This document shows, piece by piece, positions 28,686 to 38,099 of a stretch of 42,507 nucleotides of DNA; within the stretch, counting starts at the first letter, position 1, and each line of letters starts with the position of its first letter. This stretch comes from CAIVSN01 sp031539165 (GTDB taxonomy: Bacteria; Patescibacteriota; Gracilibacteria; BD1-5; UBA2023). The notes beneath the pieces are model-generated. The model was given only the letters and a program-made list of their open reading frames with translations, did no database searches and was not told the DNA's origin. Position numbers and translations under genes: made by a program. Location: positions 1 to 42,507 of the forward strand of contig JAVKLK010000002.1 of the NCBI GenBank assembly GCA_031539165.1. Direction: 5' to 3'.

Positions 28686-30138
28686 ATGTTGCCCAGTATG
28701 GTATATATTTGGCATGCTTTCTTGTTTTGCTCGATGGATCAAAAGGCTTTATTAAGCCAGTTTCTTTTGTAATTTTAATGAGACGAGATGCGGTTGCAGA
28801 GTTTTGCTCCTCGATTCCGAAGCGTTCGCAAACAGAGGTATTTGTGAGTGGTTCCTGCTGGAGCACATATCTCAGGGCACAGTGTTGAAATATAGCATCG
28901 GCCTTTTCTTGATTTGTGAGCTTTCCTATGGCTCTATTTTTAAACAGTACCACACGAGTGAAGTCTTTCCCTGTTTCTATTTTAACCGCAGGCAGTTTAG
29001 TCTCCTCGATTGCTGATAGGGCCCTATCCACACCGCTTCATCTGCGCTCACAAATTTTCGCCCTACGCATTACGTCTGCAATCTCTTCATTTCTTGATTT
29101 CGGTGGGTGATCCAGAAAGCGGTTTGTCTCAATAAGTGGGCTTCATGGGTTTGAAATTTCAATTCTATCATCAAAAATTTCGATTAGTGGTTCAGTTCAT
29201 CTTGAACGGAAGTCTTGGTGGATAATTGCGTTAGCAACAAATTCTCGAAGTGCGACATCGGGGTAAGTCCCTCCAGTTTCACGAGTCGAACCTCAGATAG
29301 TCTCAATCCTAGGAATATGTCACTTAATATGACTCATCAGCCCCTTGAATCAAACTGCATAGCCTTTAAGTCCCTTGTCATCGGCAATGGCATGAAGCTT
29401 ATTAATGCCGCGGTATGTAATAACTCGGGGCGCATGACTCTTCAATCAGAAGGCTGATAGGTCGTGTGCAAATAATATTGCACATACGTTTCTTATATCA
29501 AACAAGCCATCATGGAAGGAGATGAGTCAGTCTTGTTCTAGTTTCTCGATTGCCGCATCCTCCATGACAGGGGCATAGCCCATTAGCTCACAATATCCTT
29601 TCCAGTCGATGAGTCTTAGGATATCGGCCCGCTCAACTCATTTTGCTGCTATTTCAGATTCAAAACTCGATTGTAACAGTGAATTCCATAGTCTCTTTTC
29701 AAGCTCTGGGAAATCTACTAAGAGTTTAGTGTAGCTCTCTACTCGTATATATGGGCTTCCTGAAAATGCAATCGGTTTGGTCTTTGCACTTTCTATAACG
29801 CAGACTACGAGTCGAACCCCGTGGTATTGCACTTCATAAAACTGAAAGTCTGCCACCCCATTAAGACAGCGCATTAACCATGGAATTAAATCTTCTGCTC
29901 ATTTTCCTTTTCAGTCTGGCTTAAAGTTCGTGCCAATAGTATGATGAGTGACATCCTCTATCCCAAATACTAAGTAAGCCTGAGGTCTATTGTAAATAGT
30001 TGCTGAGTTCGCCAAGGCTGAGATATCCTTGGCAATTTCTTCTGGAGAGTGGAAGTCTTTTTTGAACTCACACCATTCATTTTCTTTGGGTTGACTTCGG
30101 CAATAGTCTATGACTGCGCAGATTTGATCATTGTTCAT
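28684..30138 (-). CDS. AlbA_2 (Schlafen-like) / HATPase_c_4 putative transcriptional regulator
   Basis: 484 aa. The N-terminal AlbA_2-type domain has EWCEFKKDFHSPEEIAKDISALANSA...LVFGIED (consensus E-x-x-x-EFK ... isA.AN..GG.l..Gv.d). The C-terminal half has LREFVANAIIHQDF, EIFDDRIEISNPG, RRAKICERRGSGVDRAL, typical of the RecG-like/HATPase_c_4 regulators, then a winged-helix-like end (LTNTSVCERFGIEEQNSATASRLI). Often annotated as a helix-turn-helix regulator or ATP-dependent DNA helicase-like protein and common in defence islands. It is joined across many UGA-Gly codons (29911, 29899, 29638, 29527, 29446, 29350). Its own leaderless-type promoter precedes it. Confidence 0.82.
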
Positions 30139-30144
30139 ACCTGT

Positions 30145-30172
30145 ATTTTAGAGGTAAATCATTCCATAGCAA
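30145..30172 (-). promoter_or_regulatory. Promoter of the AlbA_2 gene, leaderless type
   Basis: On the minus strand, TTGCTA (30167-30172), a 16-nt spacer and TAAAAT (30145-30150), ending 6 nt before the ATG at 30138. Confidence 0.45.
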
Positions 30173-30202
30173 ACCCATCATCACTGCTTCATGGGCATAG
30201 AA

Positions 30203-31316
30203 CTAATGCTTTATTATTTTTTTTGTTGCTTCGATTTTTTTATCTGCGTATTCGACCACATCTCGTATCACGAGTTTCTGGATGGCTGATATAAAAGTTT
30301 CCATGAGGGGGTAGTTTGGTTCAGAATTGAGAGTTGGGAGTGAAATTATTTCATATTGAACTTTTGACCATACAGCTTTATCTTCCCATCAGAACTTTGT
30401 TTTTATAGATTTTTGTAATGATGTAGTCATATATAAAAGTTTCTCCTTGTTGATATTTTTTGTCATTGATTTTAGCAGATAAGCATCCCAAAGAACACCT
30501 GTACTGTATGGCTGTGCATAAACACTACCTGTTGCAACTGCCCCATTACTCACGATATCAATAGTCATTTCAGCTGAGTCAAAATCTTCAGGTCTTCCAT
30601 AGAACATAATTCCGTTATCACCCAATTTAGCATTTACCAAGGGCAAACTAAACTCATCAGTTCTTGTGGTCGATGTATCTTTTTGTTTACCGAAAGATTT
30701 ATTATGGTTTTTTAGATTCAGTTTTTCAAACAACCCTCAAATCCTAAATTCACCCCATTCAAATTTTCAACTCTCAAAATCTCTCAAAACTTCCTCTTCT
30801 TCGCTCGTGAGTACATAATCTCTGAGTCCCGTCGTCGTCAAATACGCCTCTAGCTCCGCTACAAATTTTTCCATAAAGTCAAAATCGATTTTTCCATTTT
30901 TTGTAGGGAGCTGAATTTTTGTTTCCGCAATACTTTCAACTGTAGAACCAGTACCCCAAGTAAGATCATTTAAAGACTTTTGAAAACAAGCAGTTATAAA
31001 TTGCATTACTCATTCGCTGCTTTTTTCAAATCTTGATTTTAATACTTTTACTTTATTACCAGTAAAATATTCTTGCCTTTGATAAAAAACCAAAAAAGTA
31101 TCTTGGGCAAAAGATAGTGTATTCCCGTCATTAGCATTAGCTTTATTCTCAATAATATATCATCTTACTCAGTTATCTTGAGTTGTTCTTACAACATAAG
31201 GGAGGCTATTTTTTTACTTGTTCGTTATAGATATTCTCAAGTTCATTAGCATGAAAAATCTTCTTGCTTGATTCTATTTCAAACAAATTTCCCAGGCTAT
31301 ATTCGCCCCACTCCAC
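30203..31316 (-). CDS. Restriction-modification specificity (S) subunit, frameshifted at a 7-A run
   Basis: Two target-recognition-like halves, each opening with an EWGE.-.-G-LFE motif (VEWGEYSLGNLFEIESS and FEWGEFRIGGLFEKLN), as in type I and type IIB S subunits. The first half (31316-31206) runs into TAG just after a run of seven A (plus-strand T at 31209-31215). Removing one A gives a smooth join into NSLPYVVRTTQDNGVRGY, the conserved continuation, which then stays open to TAG at 30203. So the gene is either phase-variable, a recent pseudogene or carries a sequencing error. No ATG precedes the first motif; GTG 31316 is the best start, or an AUA overlapping the upstream stop. The total is about 370-380 aa. 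Confidence 0.7.
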
Positions 31317-31345
31317 TGTATCCAGTTTTGCTTGGAGTGGGGCTG

Positions 31346-33379
31346 TTATTTTCCTAGGCGGTCGGAGGCATTATTTTTGAGGAGATTCGATACTTCCCAT
31401 GCGAGGTAGTCGGACACAGTTTTTTTAAAGTCTGCGAGAGTGGGCTTGGTGTCGATGGTTTTATGTTGATCGTAGTTCCAGTCCGCTCATGATGGAGTGA
31501 TGAAATCCTCTACATATACTTCATCTATTTTCCAGCTTGCTTCGAGTTTAGCAGATTTTCAGGCTTTATAGATTTTTACTATATCGGCATATCGCTTGCT
31601 CGGTTCATCTATTTCCTGTAGATTTCTACTCGTTCTCTTGTATCCGTCATTTCGAAAGTCGATGAACTTTACTGTCTTTTCGAAGTCATGAGGTTTATGA
31701 GCCTCTACTATATATATGCTCGTCTGTACTCCTGCCATCGGCTGAAAGAGGTCAGTTGGCATCTTGATACTCGCGATGAGAGTGTGATTTTTGAGGATTT
31801 TTTTGTTTGTCTCTATTGCCTTTCCAGACCCTGCAGAGTCCTGTATGATGATGGCGGCAAATCCACCCGTCTCCATTCTATCGAGACCAAACGCGATAAA
31901 TGGCATACCATTTTCAGAGTAGGAAAACGGAGGATTGAGGAGGAGTTTATTGGCTCGGAAATCTTTGTAGAGTGATTCAGGGGTATTGAAAGTATTTCAT
32001 TTTTGAATATTTGAGCTCCCATCTCATCGGAGTATCATGTTGGTTGCTGCGAGCGTGTACATCTCGGCATTGAGTTCAACTCAGAGAAGTTGCTGTTTCT
32101 TTATCATCTGTATCTTTTCCTCACTTTCTGTTGTCTTCTTGCCATAGGTATTTTCTGTATCGTCTATCATCGTTTCCATAGCAGAAATGAGGAATCCAGC
32201 CGAACCTGTTGCTAGATCCATCACTTTGCTGTCTTTATTCACCCCAAGAATTGACACCATCATCTTAGTAATATATGGGGGAGTGAGAACGATTCCTATC
32301 TCTTTTCCATCTCAGAGGGCATATTTGAGAAACTCTGAGTACATTTCTCCCATGATATCAAGATGTCCAGCCATCGCATCAATAGAGAGGTAGATGTTGT
32401 GGTAGATAAAGGTAAAAATCTGTTTATTACTACTTGCCTTGGATTCTTGTATGAGTTTTGCAACTTCTTTATCAAGTTCTGTAATTTCATCCCTTTGTGC
32501 GTCTTTAGAAATCTCAGAAAAACTCGAAAGCATGAGATTCTGCTTATCGAGAGGAATTTCACGAGCACCCAGAAATTCTTTGATTTGATTTACTATTTGA
32601 ACTCAGTCTCTTTTTGTATCAGACTGTATTCATCGGAGATCTTCTGGAACGAGCCCGTCTTGTATTTTGCTTCCGTCGGCATCTATGACTGGTTGCATAG
32701 AGAGAAGCATCCCCGAGACATAGAGTACCCTTTGAGGTGCTGTGATATTGAGATTGTGCATGAGCTTATTGAGGCTCTTTGCGTATTTTTGGAGTTCTGC
32801 TTGCGACTTAATGAGAATGTCATGTTTTTCCTCTTCTGTAAGAAGTGCATTTTTATAAAACTCATCGAAAGACTTTTCACTTTCGAGGAAGTCGAGTGTT
32901 TTTATCTTTTCAAGAAATTTATAAGAATGCTCTCCTGAACCATAGACATAATACACATTGAGCTCCACTGATTCACTCGAGTCTCATGCTATACCAATAG
33001 CAATTACTTCATTATATTTTCCAGAGGCAACCATCCCCGTTGCATAGTGTAAGGCGCCATTCACTGCATAGCCTTGAATAGATTTATCATCAAATTTTAC
33101 CCCATCTTTTGTTTCTGAGAGGAGTTTACTGACGCCGAGTTTATTCTCTATGATAACAGGGGTTCTATACTTTGTAAGACTGAAGTCGGGTTTTCCAAAA
33201 TTTGTTTTACTTTCTGTTTTGGCGCGACCGCGCAGTGCTTCTTTTAAATACTCGGGGATGGCTGATTCTGTATAGTAATCAGTCTGATTTTTTAATTGTA
33301 GTTTTTCAAAATATTTCTTTACCCAATCGTTTACATGTTCTTCAAGAGTAAATTTCAGCAATGGTTTAGAAAGAGTCAT
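31346..33379 (-). CDS. Fused PD-(D/E)xK nuclease / N6-adenine DNA methyltransferase (type IIB-like)
   Basis: 677 aa from ATG 33379 (a TTG at 33412 is an alternative start with a nearby promoter). The N-terminal 150 aa hold KPDFSL (Pro64-Asp65) and VIIENK (Glu78-Lys80), the PD...ExK layout of a restriction nuclease. The class I gamma N6-adenine methyltransferase core follows: SAM motif DLATGSAGFL (about residue 388) and catalytic NPPF (about residue 482), plus FGLDRMETGGFAAIII. The C-terminus (NNASDRLGK) is typical of HsdM. There is no separate HsdR. With the S-subunit gene directly downstream this resembles BcgI-type RM. It carries about seven UGA-Gly codons. Confidence 0.82.
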
Positions 33380-33419
33380 AGGGTAGTGTTTAGAATGGAA
33401 GTTTTGGGGCAATGAGATG

Positions 33420-33446
33420 ATTATATCGAAGCTTTGGGTTCCTCAA
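33420..33446 (-). promoter_or_regulatory. Promoter of the RM operon
   Basis: On the minus strand, TTGAGG (33441-33446), a 15-nt spacer and a perfect TATAAT (33420-33425). Predicted start near 33413, which is either a leader of about 34 nt to ATG 33379 or a leaderless TTG start at 33412. Confidence 0.5.
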
Positions 33447-33456
33447 AAAATACAAT

Positions 33457-33951
33457 CTATATCCCCTCCGGCAGTCTCTCTAGGCTTGCCCGTTTCTCTT
33501 CGGGAAGGGCAAGGAGCCAGTTTATGACTCGGCAGATGTGTTCGACTTCTGGGACATATTCTGCAGCAATCTGCTCCTTTTCATCTCCTCCTGCGCGGAG
33601 ATAGAGAGTTCCGGAGCGCGTCAATGTGTGAAGAATATGCTCCTTCCGAAAAGCACAATTCTTGATTTGGCGATAGTGAAGACCTGCTTCAAATCCGCTT
33701 CCAACCCCTTTCATTACACTCAGGTATACTCGTAGATTCGTAACCACAAGCATTGATTTAGTAAATCGATGCCACTCAAGCATCAATCCAAGAGAGAGTA
33801 TTCCCACACACATACCGCTGGCAATCCAAGCGCTGTCTGTCACGATGTAGGTAATGAAAGCTCCGATAAGCGAGCTCCCCACCCACTTCGGAAGACGAAA
33901 GACATATTTACTTATGTGTTGACGCACAACGAGGAGGCGGTGTTCTTGCAT
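33457..33951 (-). CDS. Membrane protein with PH-like (bPH2/YdbT-type) domain
   Basis: 164 aa. Two hydrophobic segments (GSSLIGAFITYIVTDSAWI and ASGMCVGILSLGLMLEW) are followed by a cytoplasmic beta-rich domain with SMLVVTNLRVYLS and YRQIKNC, the pattern seen in bacterial PH-domain proteins (VTNxRv....g....i..I). Function unknown; probably envelope-related. It is the last gene of the operon YtxH-like - grpE - membrane protein - pth, 11 nt after pth. Confidence 0.65.
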   Translation of the reverse strand: MQEHRLLVVRQHISKYVFRLPKWVGSSLIGAFITYIVTDSAWIASGMCVGILSLGLMLEWHRFTKSMLVVTNLRVYLSVMKGVGSGFEAGLHYRQIKNCAFRKEHILHTLTRSGTLYLRAGGDEKEQIAAEYVPEVEHICRVINWLLALPEEKRASLERLPEGI

Positions 33952-33962
33952 GGTGAGGGTGA

Positions 33963-34490
33963 TTATTTTCAGAGAAATCCATCAATTTTTTCGAAAACCT
34001 CTTCGAAGATGGTATCGAGCTCTTGAAGTTCTTCCTTCGAGAATCGAGAAAGAACCCAGTCGCTTACGGTATATCGCTCATCTCTTCCGACTCCAATTTT
34101 TATCCGAGAGAATGCATCGGTCCCAAGGCTTTCGATAATAGATTGGAGTCCATTTTGTCCACCAGAAGATCCCTTGAGTCTGAAGCGCACTTTCCCAAAT
34201 TCTTGATCAATGTCGTCCGAGAGCACCAAAATATTTTCAGGCGCTATTTTATAAAAATTTGAAAGAGAAGAGACCGATTTCCCGGAAAGATTCATAAAAG
34301 TTGTCGGCTTCAATAGAATGATTCTTTCCCCTTGAATCATTCCTTCGCTTACCACCCCAAAGTGTCGAGATGCTTCAAATTCTGGAAAATTCATCTGCGT
34401 TCGAAAAGCCTCAATCGCCAAAAATCCCGCATTATGACGAGTGTTTTGGTATTCTGCTCAGGGATTTCATAGTCAGACGATAAGTCGCAT
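33963..34490 (-). CDS. pth: Peptidyl-tRNA hydrolase
   Basis: 175 aa. The N-terminus reads MRLIVGLGNPGAEYQNTRHN, with all three glycines of the invariant VGLGNPG encoded by UGA (34473, 34467, 34458). It continues with the catalytic NTRHNAGF (His20-type), KPTTFMNLSGKSV (Asn68 region), VLSDDIDQEFGKVRFRLKGSSGGQNGLQSI (consensus hDDlDlp.G..R.r..Gs.gGHNGlkSI, here Gln for His). It releases stalled peptides from tRNA. The last two residues are reached only through a final UGA-Gly (33969-33971), stop TAA 33963-33965. It lies 1 nt after the upstream membrane gene. Confidence 0.95.
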
Positions 34491-34491
34491 A

Positions 34492-34863
34492 TTATGCCCG
34501 TGAAAAATACTCCAGTGCAAGATAGACGCTTGATGCTATAAGAAATGCTGGCACTATCCAGTCTGTAAAATTCAGAAACCAGAGAGACTTTGTATATATG
34601 AAACGAAAGAAAACTCCTTCTATCACAAAAAGAGTAATCATGGCGATGATCATACCACGAAATGGAGAAATATCCCCACTTCCGACAAATCGAGCATATA
34701 TCCAACTCACGAGTGCAAATGTGAGAATGCACGTAAGGTAGTGAGTGACAATGAAGGTGAATCGGGGGAGTTTCTCTCAAACAACAAAGAAGGCAGCGAG
34801 CATGAGCCATCCTCAAAAGGAGAGGGCTGATAGTTTGAGAACTTCTATGAAGGTGGTGAGCAT
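34492..34863 (-). CDS. Small polytopic membrane protein, unknown
   Basis: 123 aa with about four hydrophobic helices (MLAAFFVV, LTCILTFALVSWIYA, GMIIAMITLFVIEGVFF, WIVPAFLIASSVYLAL). No family recognised. Spacing of 9 nt after grpE and 1 nt before pth shows it is a normal member of that operon. Two UGA-Gly codons (34813, 34777). Confidence 0.7.
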
Positions 34864-34872
34864 GCGAAAAAG

Positions 34873-35388
34873 TTAAGCTCCGTTTCCTACTACTACTTTT
34901 GCGTGTCGAATGACAGTGTCCCCCAGTTTGTACCCCTTTTCAAATTCGGCAACAATACTTCCTTCTGGTCCAGGACCCTGACTCAGGGCCTCGTGCAATT
35001 CTGGATCAAGGGGCTCTCCAACACTGGAAAACGATTGAACTCCCATAGCTTCAAGCACTTTCGATAGTCCCGTCGCAGCATGTTTCACTCCTTCATAGAC
35101 TGCTCCAGTCTGTAATTCTACAGGAGTTCCTGATACTACTCGGTCGAGATTGTCGAGAGTAGGGAGGAGTTTTTTGGCAAAATTCTGCGTGAAGTATGCT
35201 GACATTTCTGCGCGCTCCGCTTCAACTCGCTTGAGAAGATTTTGGTAGTCTGCATTCGCCCGAGCGAGAGCTTCCTTGAGACGAGCTATTTCTTCGTTTT
35301 CTGATGATACCTCTTCTGTCTGAATTTCCGCTCATTCTTGTGAGAGCATCTCTTCTGGAGGAGTTGTATCAGTGATAGGTGGATTCAT
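34873..35388 (-). CDS. grpE: Nucleotide exchange factor GrpE
   Basis: 171 aa. An acidic N-terminal tail, a long coiled coil (EEIARLKEALARANADYQNL followed by LKRVEAERAEM), and the head domain (KKLLPTLDNLDRVV, GVKHAATGLSKVLEAMGVQSF, EPLDPELHEALSQ, KGYKLGDTVIRHAKVVVGNG). It exchanges ADP on DnaK; no dnaK is present in the window. The ATG at 35388 gives the usual acidic tail. It lies 2 nt after the YtxH-like gene. Confidence 0.93.
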
Positions 35389-35390
35389 GG

Positions 35391-35891
35391 TTATTTGAGT
35401 TTCTTTTTAATTTTTGTAAATGTCTCTGCGAGCTCTTTTTTGAGGTCTTTTCGAAGAGTGGTAATTTTTTTGGCGAGTTTTGTCCCGACTTCTTCCGATT
35501 CTGATTTCGCCAAGTCGGCAATTTTTACGCCTTCTTCCAAGAGGTTTTCGAGAATTTCTTCTCGTGCCTCGTAGAGCTTCTGAGCCTCAGCAAGAAGCTC
35601 TTCTTTCTTGAGATTTCCTTTTTTGGCGAGTGCTTTTAGTTCTTTTTCGGCTTCCTTCTTGAAAGTGGCAATTTCTTTCAAAGCTCGGGCCTTGAGCTCG
35701 GCTACTTTTTCTCGATTTTCTTCGCTGAATATTTTCTTTTCTGCTTCGGTCCAAAGGGTTTTGTGGACCGCTTTGATTTCTTCTGCAAGCTCGGAGAGAT
35801 TTTTATCTTCACCATTCTTACTAAACTTGAGTGCTACAAGCAGTCCTGCGGCATATCCGAGACCAAGAAGGAAAATATTACTTTTTTTCAT
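35391..35891 (-). CDS. YtxH-like membrane-anchored coiled-coil protein
   Basis: 166 aa. MKKSNIFLLGLGYAAGLLVA is a short N-terminal helix, followed by a long, highly charged Lys/Glu/Ala coiled coil (about 130 residues), typical of gas-vesicle/YtxH-like proteins. The start at 35891 was chosen because the hydrophobic helix begins there; an upstream ATG at 35936 would add 15 residues. It is first in the operon with grpE, suggesting a stress role (inference). A promoter-like pair (TTGCAT 35938-35943 and TACCAT 35916-35921 on the minus strand) lies upstream. Confidence 0.75.
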   Translation of the reverse strand: MKKSNIFLLGLGYAAGLLVALKFSKNGEDKNLSELAEEIKAVHKTLWTEAEKKIFSEENREKVAELKARALKEIATFKKEAEKELKALAKKGNLKKEELLAEAQKLYEAREEILENLLEEGVKIADLAKSESEEVGTKLAKKITTLRKDLKKELAETFTKIKKKLK

Positions 35892-35915
35892 AAGAGAAAA
35901 GATAAGAGAGAGGAA

Positions 35916-35943
35916 ATGGTACAATTTTTGCACCAAAATGCAA
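35916..35943 (-). promoter_or_regulatory. Possible promoter of the YtxH-grpE-pth operon
   Basis: On the minus strand, TTGCAT (35938-35943), a 16-nt spacer and TACCAT (35916-35921). The -10 is weak. It is divergent from the pilT promoter. Confidence 0.4.
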
Positions 35944-35952
35944 GGGTGTTTT

Positions 35953-35981
35953 TTGCATTGTAATCAAACACCTGCTAGGAT
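35953..35981 (+). promoter_or_regulatory. Promoter of pilT with extended -10, leaderless
   Basis: TTGCAT (35953-35958), a 17-nt spacer and TGCTAGGAT, the -10 TAGGAT at 35976-35981 with an upstream TG. It ends 6 nt before the ATG at 35988. Confidence 0.55.
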
Positions 35982-35987
35982 GAATGC

Positions 35988-37067
35988 ATGTCACTCGATA
36001 ATCTTAAAAAACTTCTCGATGAAGTTGCAGGAAACGGGCTTTCCGACCTGCATTTTACCACGGGAATGGTTCCGTATATACGAACTCGGGAGGGGGAGAT
36101 GATCCCTGTCCCTGCTTTTGGAGTTGTTGCGCTTGAAGAGATGAAAGAAATAGCATCCTTTGTACTTCCTGCTGATCGCCGAGGCGCTTGGCCAGAAATG
36201 AAGGAAATGGATGCCTCCTTCGAATATAATTCCGCAAGATTTCGAGTGAATGCCTACTACGAAACTCGAGGTCCATCTCTCGCAATTCGTCTCATAGGAA
36301 CATCCATTCCGTCTCCTGATGAATTAGGAATCCCCAAATCCATACTGAGCGCGATTGATGCAAAGCATGGTCTCGTGTTGGTGACTGGTGCGACTGGTTC
36401 GGGGAAATCCACCTCTCTTGCTTCATTGGTGGAATATATCAATGCTACAAGAGCTGCGCATATTATCACTATCGAAGATCCGATAGAGTACGTCTTTAAC
36501 TCCAAGAAATCACTGGTTCACCAGAGAGAAATTTCCACGCATACTCATTCTTTTGCTAAGGCAATTCGAAGCAGTCTTCGAGAAGATCCGGATGTTGTAG
36601 TGATTGGTGAAATGCGAGATCCAGAGACCATAGCCGCAGCGATAACTCTTGCTGAGACGGGACACTTGGTGATTTCGACCCTCCATACCAACGATACCGT
36701 GCAGGCGATAGATAGAATTATCGATGCGTTTCCTCCGACTTCTCAGGCGCAAATTCGAGTTCAGCTGGGAATGTCTCTCGTTGCTATCATGAGTCAAACA
36801 TTGCTTCCGAAGAAATCATGAAGCGGCCGTGTGGCAGCAAGAGAAGTTTTGATAAATAATGATGGAGTAAGATCTCTTATTATCCGAGGACTCACCCACC
36901 AGATTTATTCTATGATTGAATTGGGGGCCAACGAGGGAATGCAACTCATGGATCGCTCTCTTGAATCCCTCTACATGAGTGGTCAAATCTCCAAAGAAGT
37001 GTTTATCAGTCGAGTCCGCGACTCGGATATGCTCAATATTCATCAGGCTCCTGTATGAAACCAATAA
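35988..37067 (+). CDS. pilT: Type IV pilus retraction ATPase PilT
   Basis: 359 aa. It has the N-terminal PilT-like domain (SDLHFTTGMVPYIRTREGEM), Walker A GATGSGKST, the Asp box ITIEDPIEYVF, Walker B REDPDVVVIGEMRDPET, the His box ETGHLVISTLHTNDT, and IDAFPP. It is a hexameric AAA-type ATPase powering pilus retraction and, in naturally competent cells, DNA uptake. A UGA-Gly at 36819-36821 joins the C-terminal domain; a second at 37056-37058 extends the end by three residues into the next gene. The order pilT - cNMP/GAF sensor - VirD4-like ATPase looks like a functional module with the prepilin at 2665. Confidence 0.92.
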
Positions 37068-37996
37068 ACGAACGACCGAATCTTCCTGAACAGACTTCAG
37101 GACTCCAGGCACTTCGCGCTCATATGCCGAATGCTCCGGTTATGGCGTTTTTGGAGAAATTCGATACTTTTTTTGAAAAAAAGAAACGCTCTCTCCTCAA
37201 AGATGAGGTTCTGTTTTCCCCGGGGGAGAACCCCTACTTATACATAGTTGCTTCGGGTGCTTTGGGAGTCTTTCGTATCAATCCAAGTGGCGATGCCAAG
37301 GAGGTTGGACGTGTTTATACGGGGGCCTTCATAGGAGAAGGGGTGCTTTCTGGAAGAATTCAAAAGGATGTTCAGGTTGCTTCGATTGTTGAGAGGACGG
37401 ATGTTGTGGCTCTGACCAAGGAAGATATCGACTACTTGGAGTCTCTTGATGCTGCCGTGCTTGCAAGACTCTACAAGCATATCAATAATATTACCAGTCT
37501 TCGACTGGCTGAATCAGGAAAGGAGCTTGCTATTATGTATGAGTCCACGCAGAAGTTTCAAGAATTTCGAGAGCTTGGACAAAGAGGACTTCTTGCGGCG
37601 ATTAATTCTCTCAAAGATTCCCTATCGCTGGATAGCATGCTTCTTATCGAAGAGCATCCGTATATATCAGGCCTCCTTGTCTATAAGTACAACACTCGGT
37701 TTCCTTCTGTATGGCCAATCAATCAGAAAGTAGAGGGACATTCAGAAATTCCTCTGGGGGAAATTCCTGCTTCCTTATTTTGACTGCCCGAGTCATTGCT
37801 CGGGTATGCTGAACCACTCAAACTTGGGGAGAAAACTCTGGGATATGTTGTTGCAGTCCGACCCGAAGGAAAACCACTCAACGATAGTGATATCCGGGTG
37901 CTCTCTCATGTTGCTCCTATGGTAGCCTCTATGCTTCGAGACGTTCAGCTCCAAATGGATGAAAGAGCCAAATCGTTAAAACAGGCATCTTCATAA
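37055..37996 (+). CDS. Cyclic-nucleotide-binding-like / GAF domain sensor protein
   Basis: 313 aa. The N-terminal half is a Crp-type cNMP-binding fold: LFSPGENPYLYIVASGALGVFRI (consensus ..G.....lyiI.sG.v.v....), AFIGEGVLSG and VERTDVVALTKEDIDYL. The C-terminal half looks like a GAF domain (LAAINSLKDSLSLDSMLLIEEHP...LKLGEKTLGYVVAVRPEGKPLNDSDIRVLSHVAPMVA). There is no DNA-binding helix-turn-helix, so it is not a classic Crp. It overlaps pilT by 13 nt, so it is translationally coupled and could gate pilus retraction by a nucleotide signal. One UGA-Gly joins the GAF part (about 37781-37783). Confidence 0.78.
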
Positions 37997-38055
37997 AAAC
38001 TCCCTCCGAGGTATTCATCCTCCATCGATTCGGTTCTTTCTCAATACAAAGCAGG

Positions 38056-38083
38056 TTGCGGTCAGACGGGTTCCTCATATAAT
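38056..38083 (+). promoter_or_regulatory. Promoter TTGCGG-16-TATAAT
   Basis: TTGCGG (38056-38061), a 16-nt spacer and a perfect TATAAT (38078-38083). The predicted start is about 10 nt before the ATG at 38100. Confidence 0.5.
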
Positions 38084-38099
38084 ACAAACTTCTTCTGCA

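Noticed and set aside
32363..32938. 191-aa plus-strand ORF opposite the methyltransferase
   Set aside because: Antisense shadow of the fused nuclease-methyltransferase; Phe/Cys-rich, no start signal.
31346..33379. Plain type I HsdM
   Set aside because: The N-terminal PD...ExK motif and absence of hsdR favour a type IIB-like fusion; kept as a hypothesis rather than certainty because the nuclease fold is judged by motif only.
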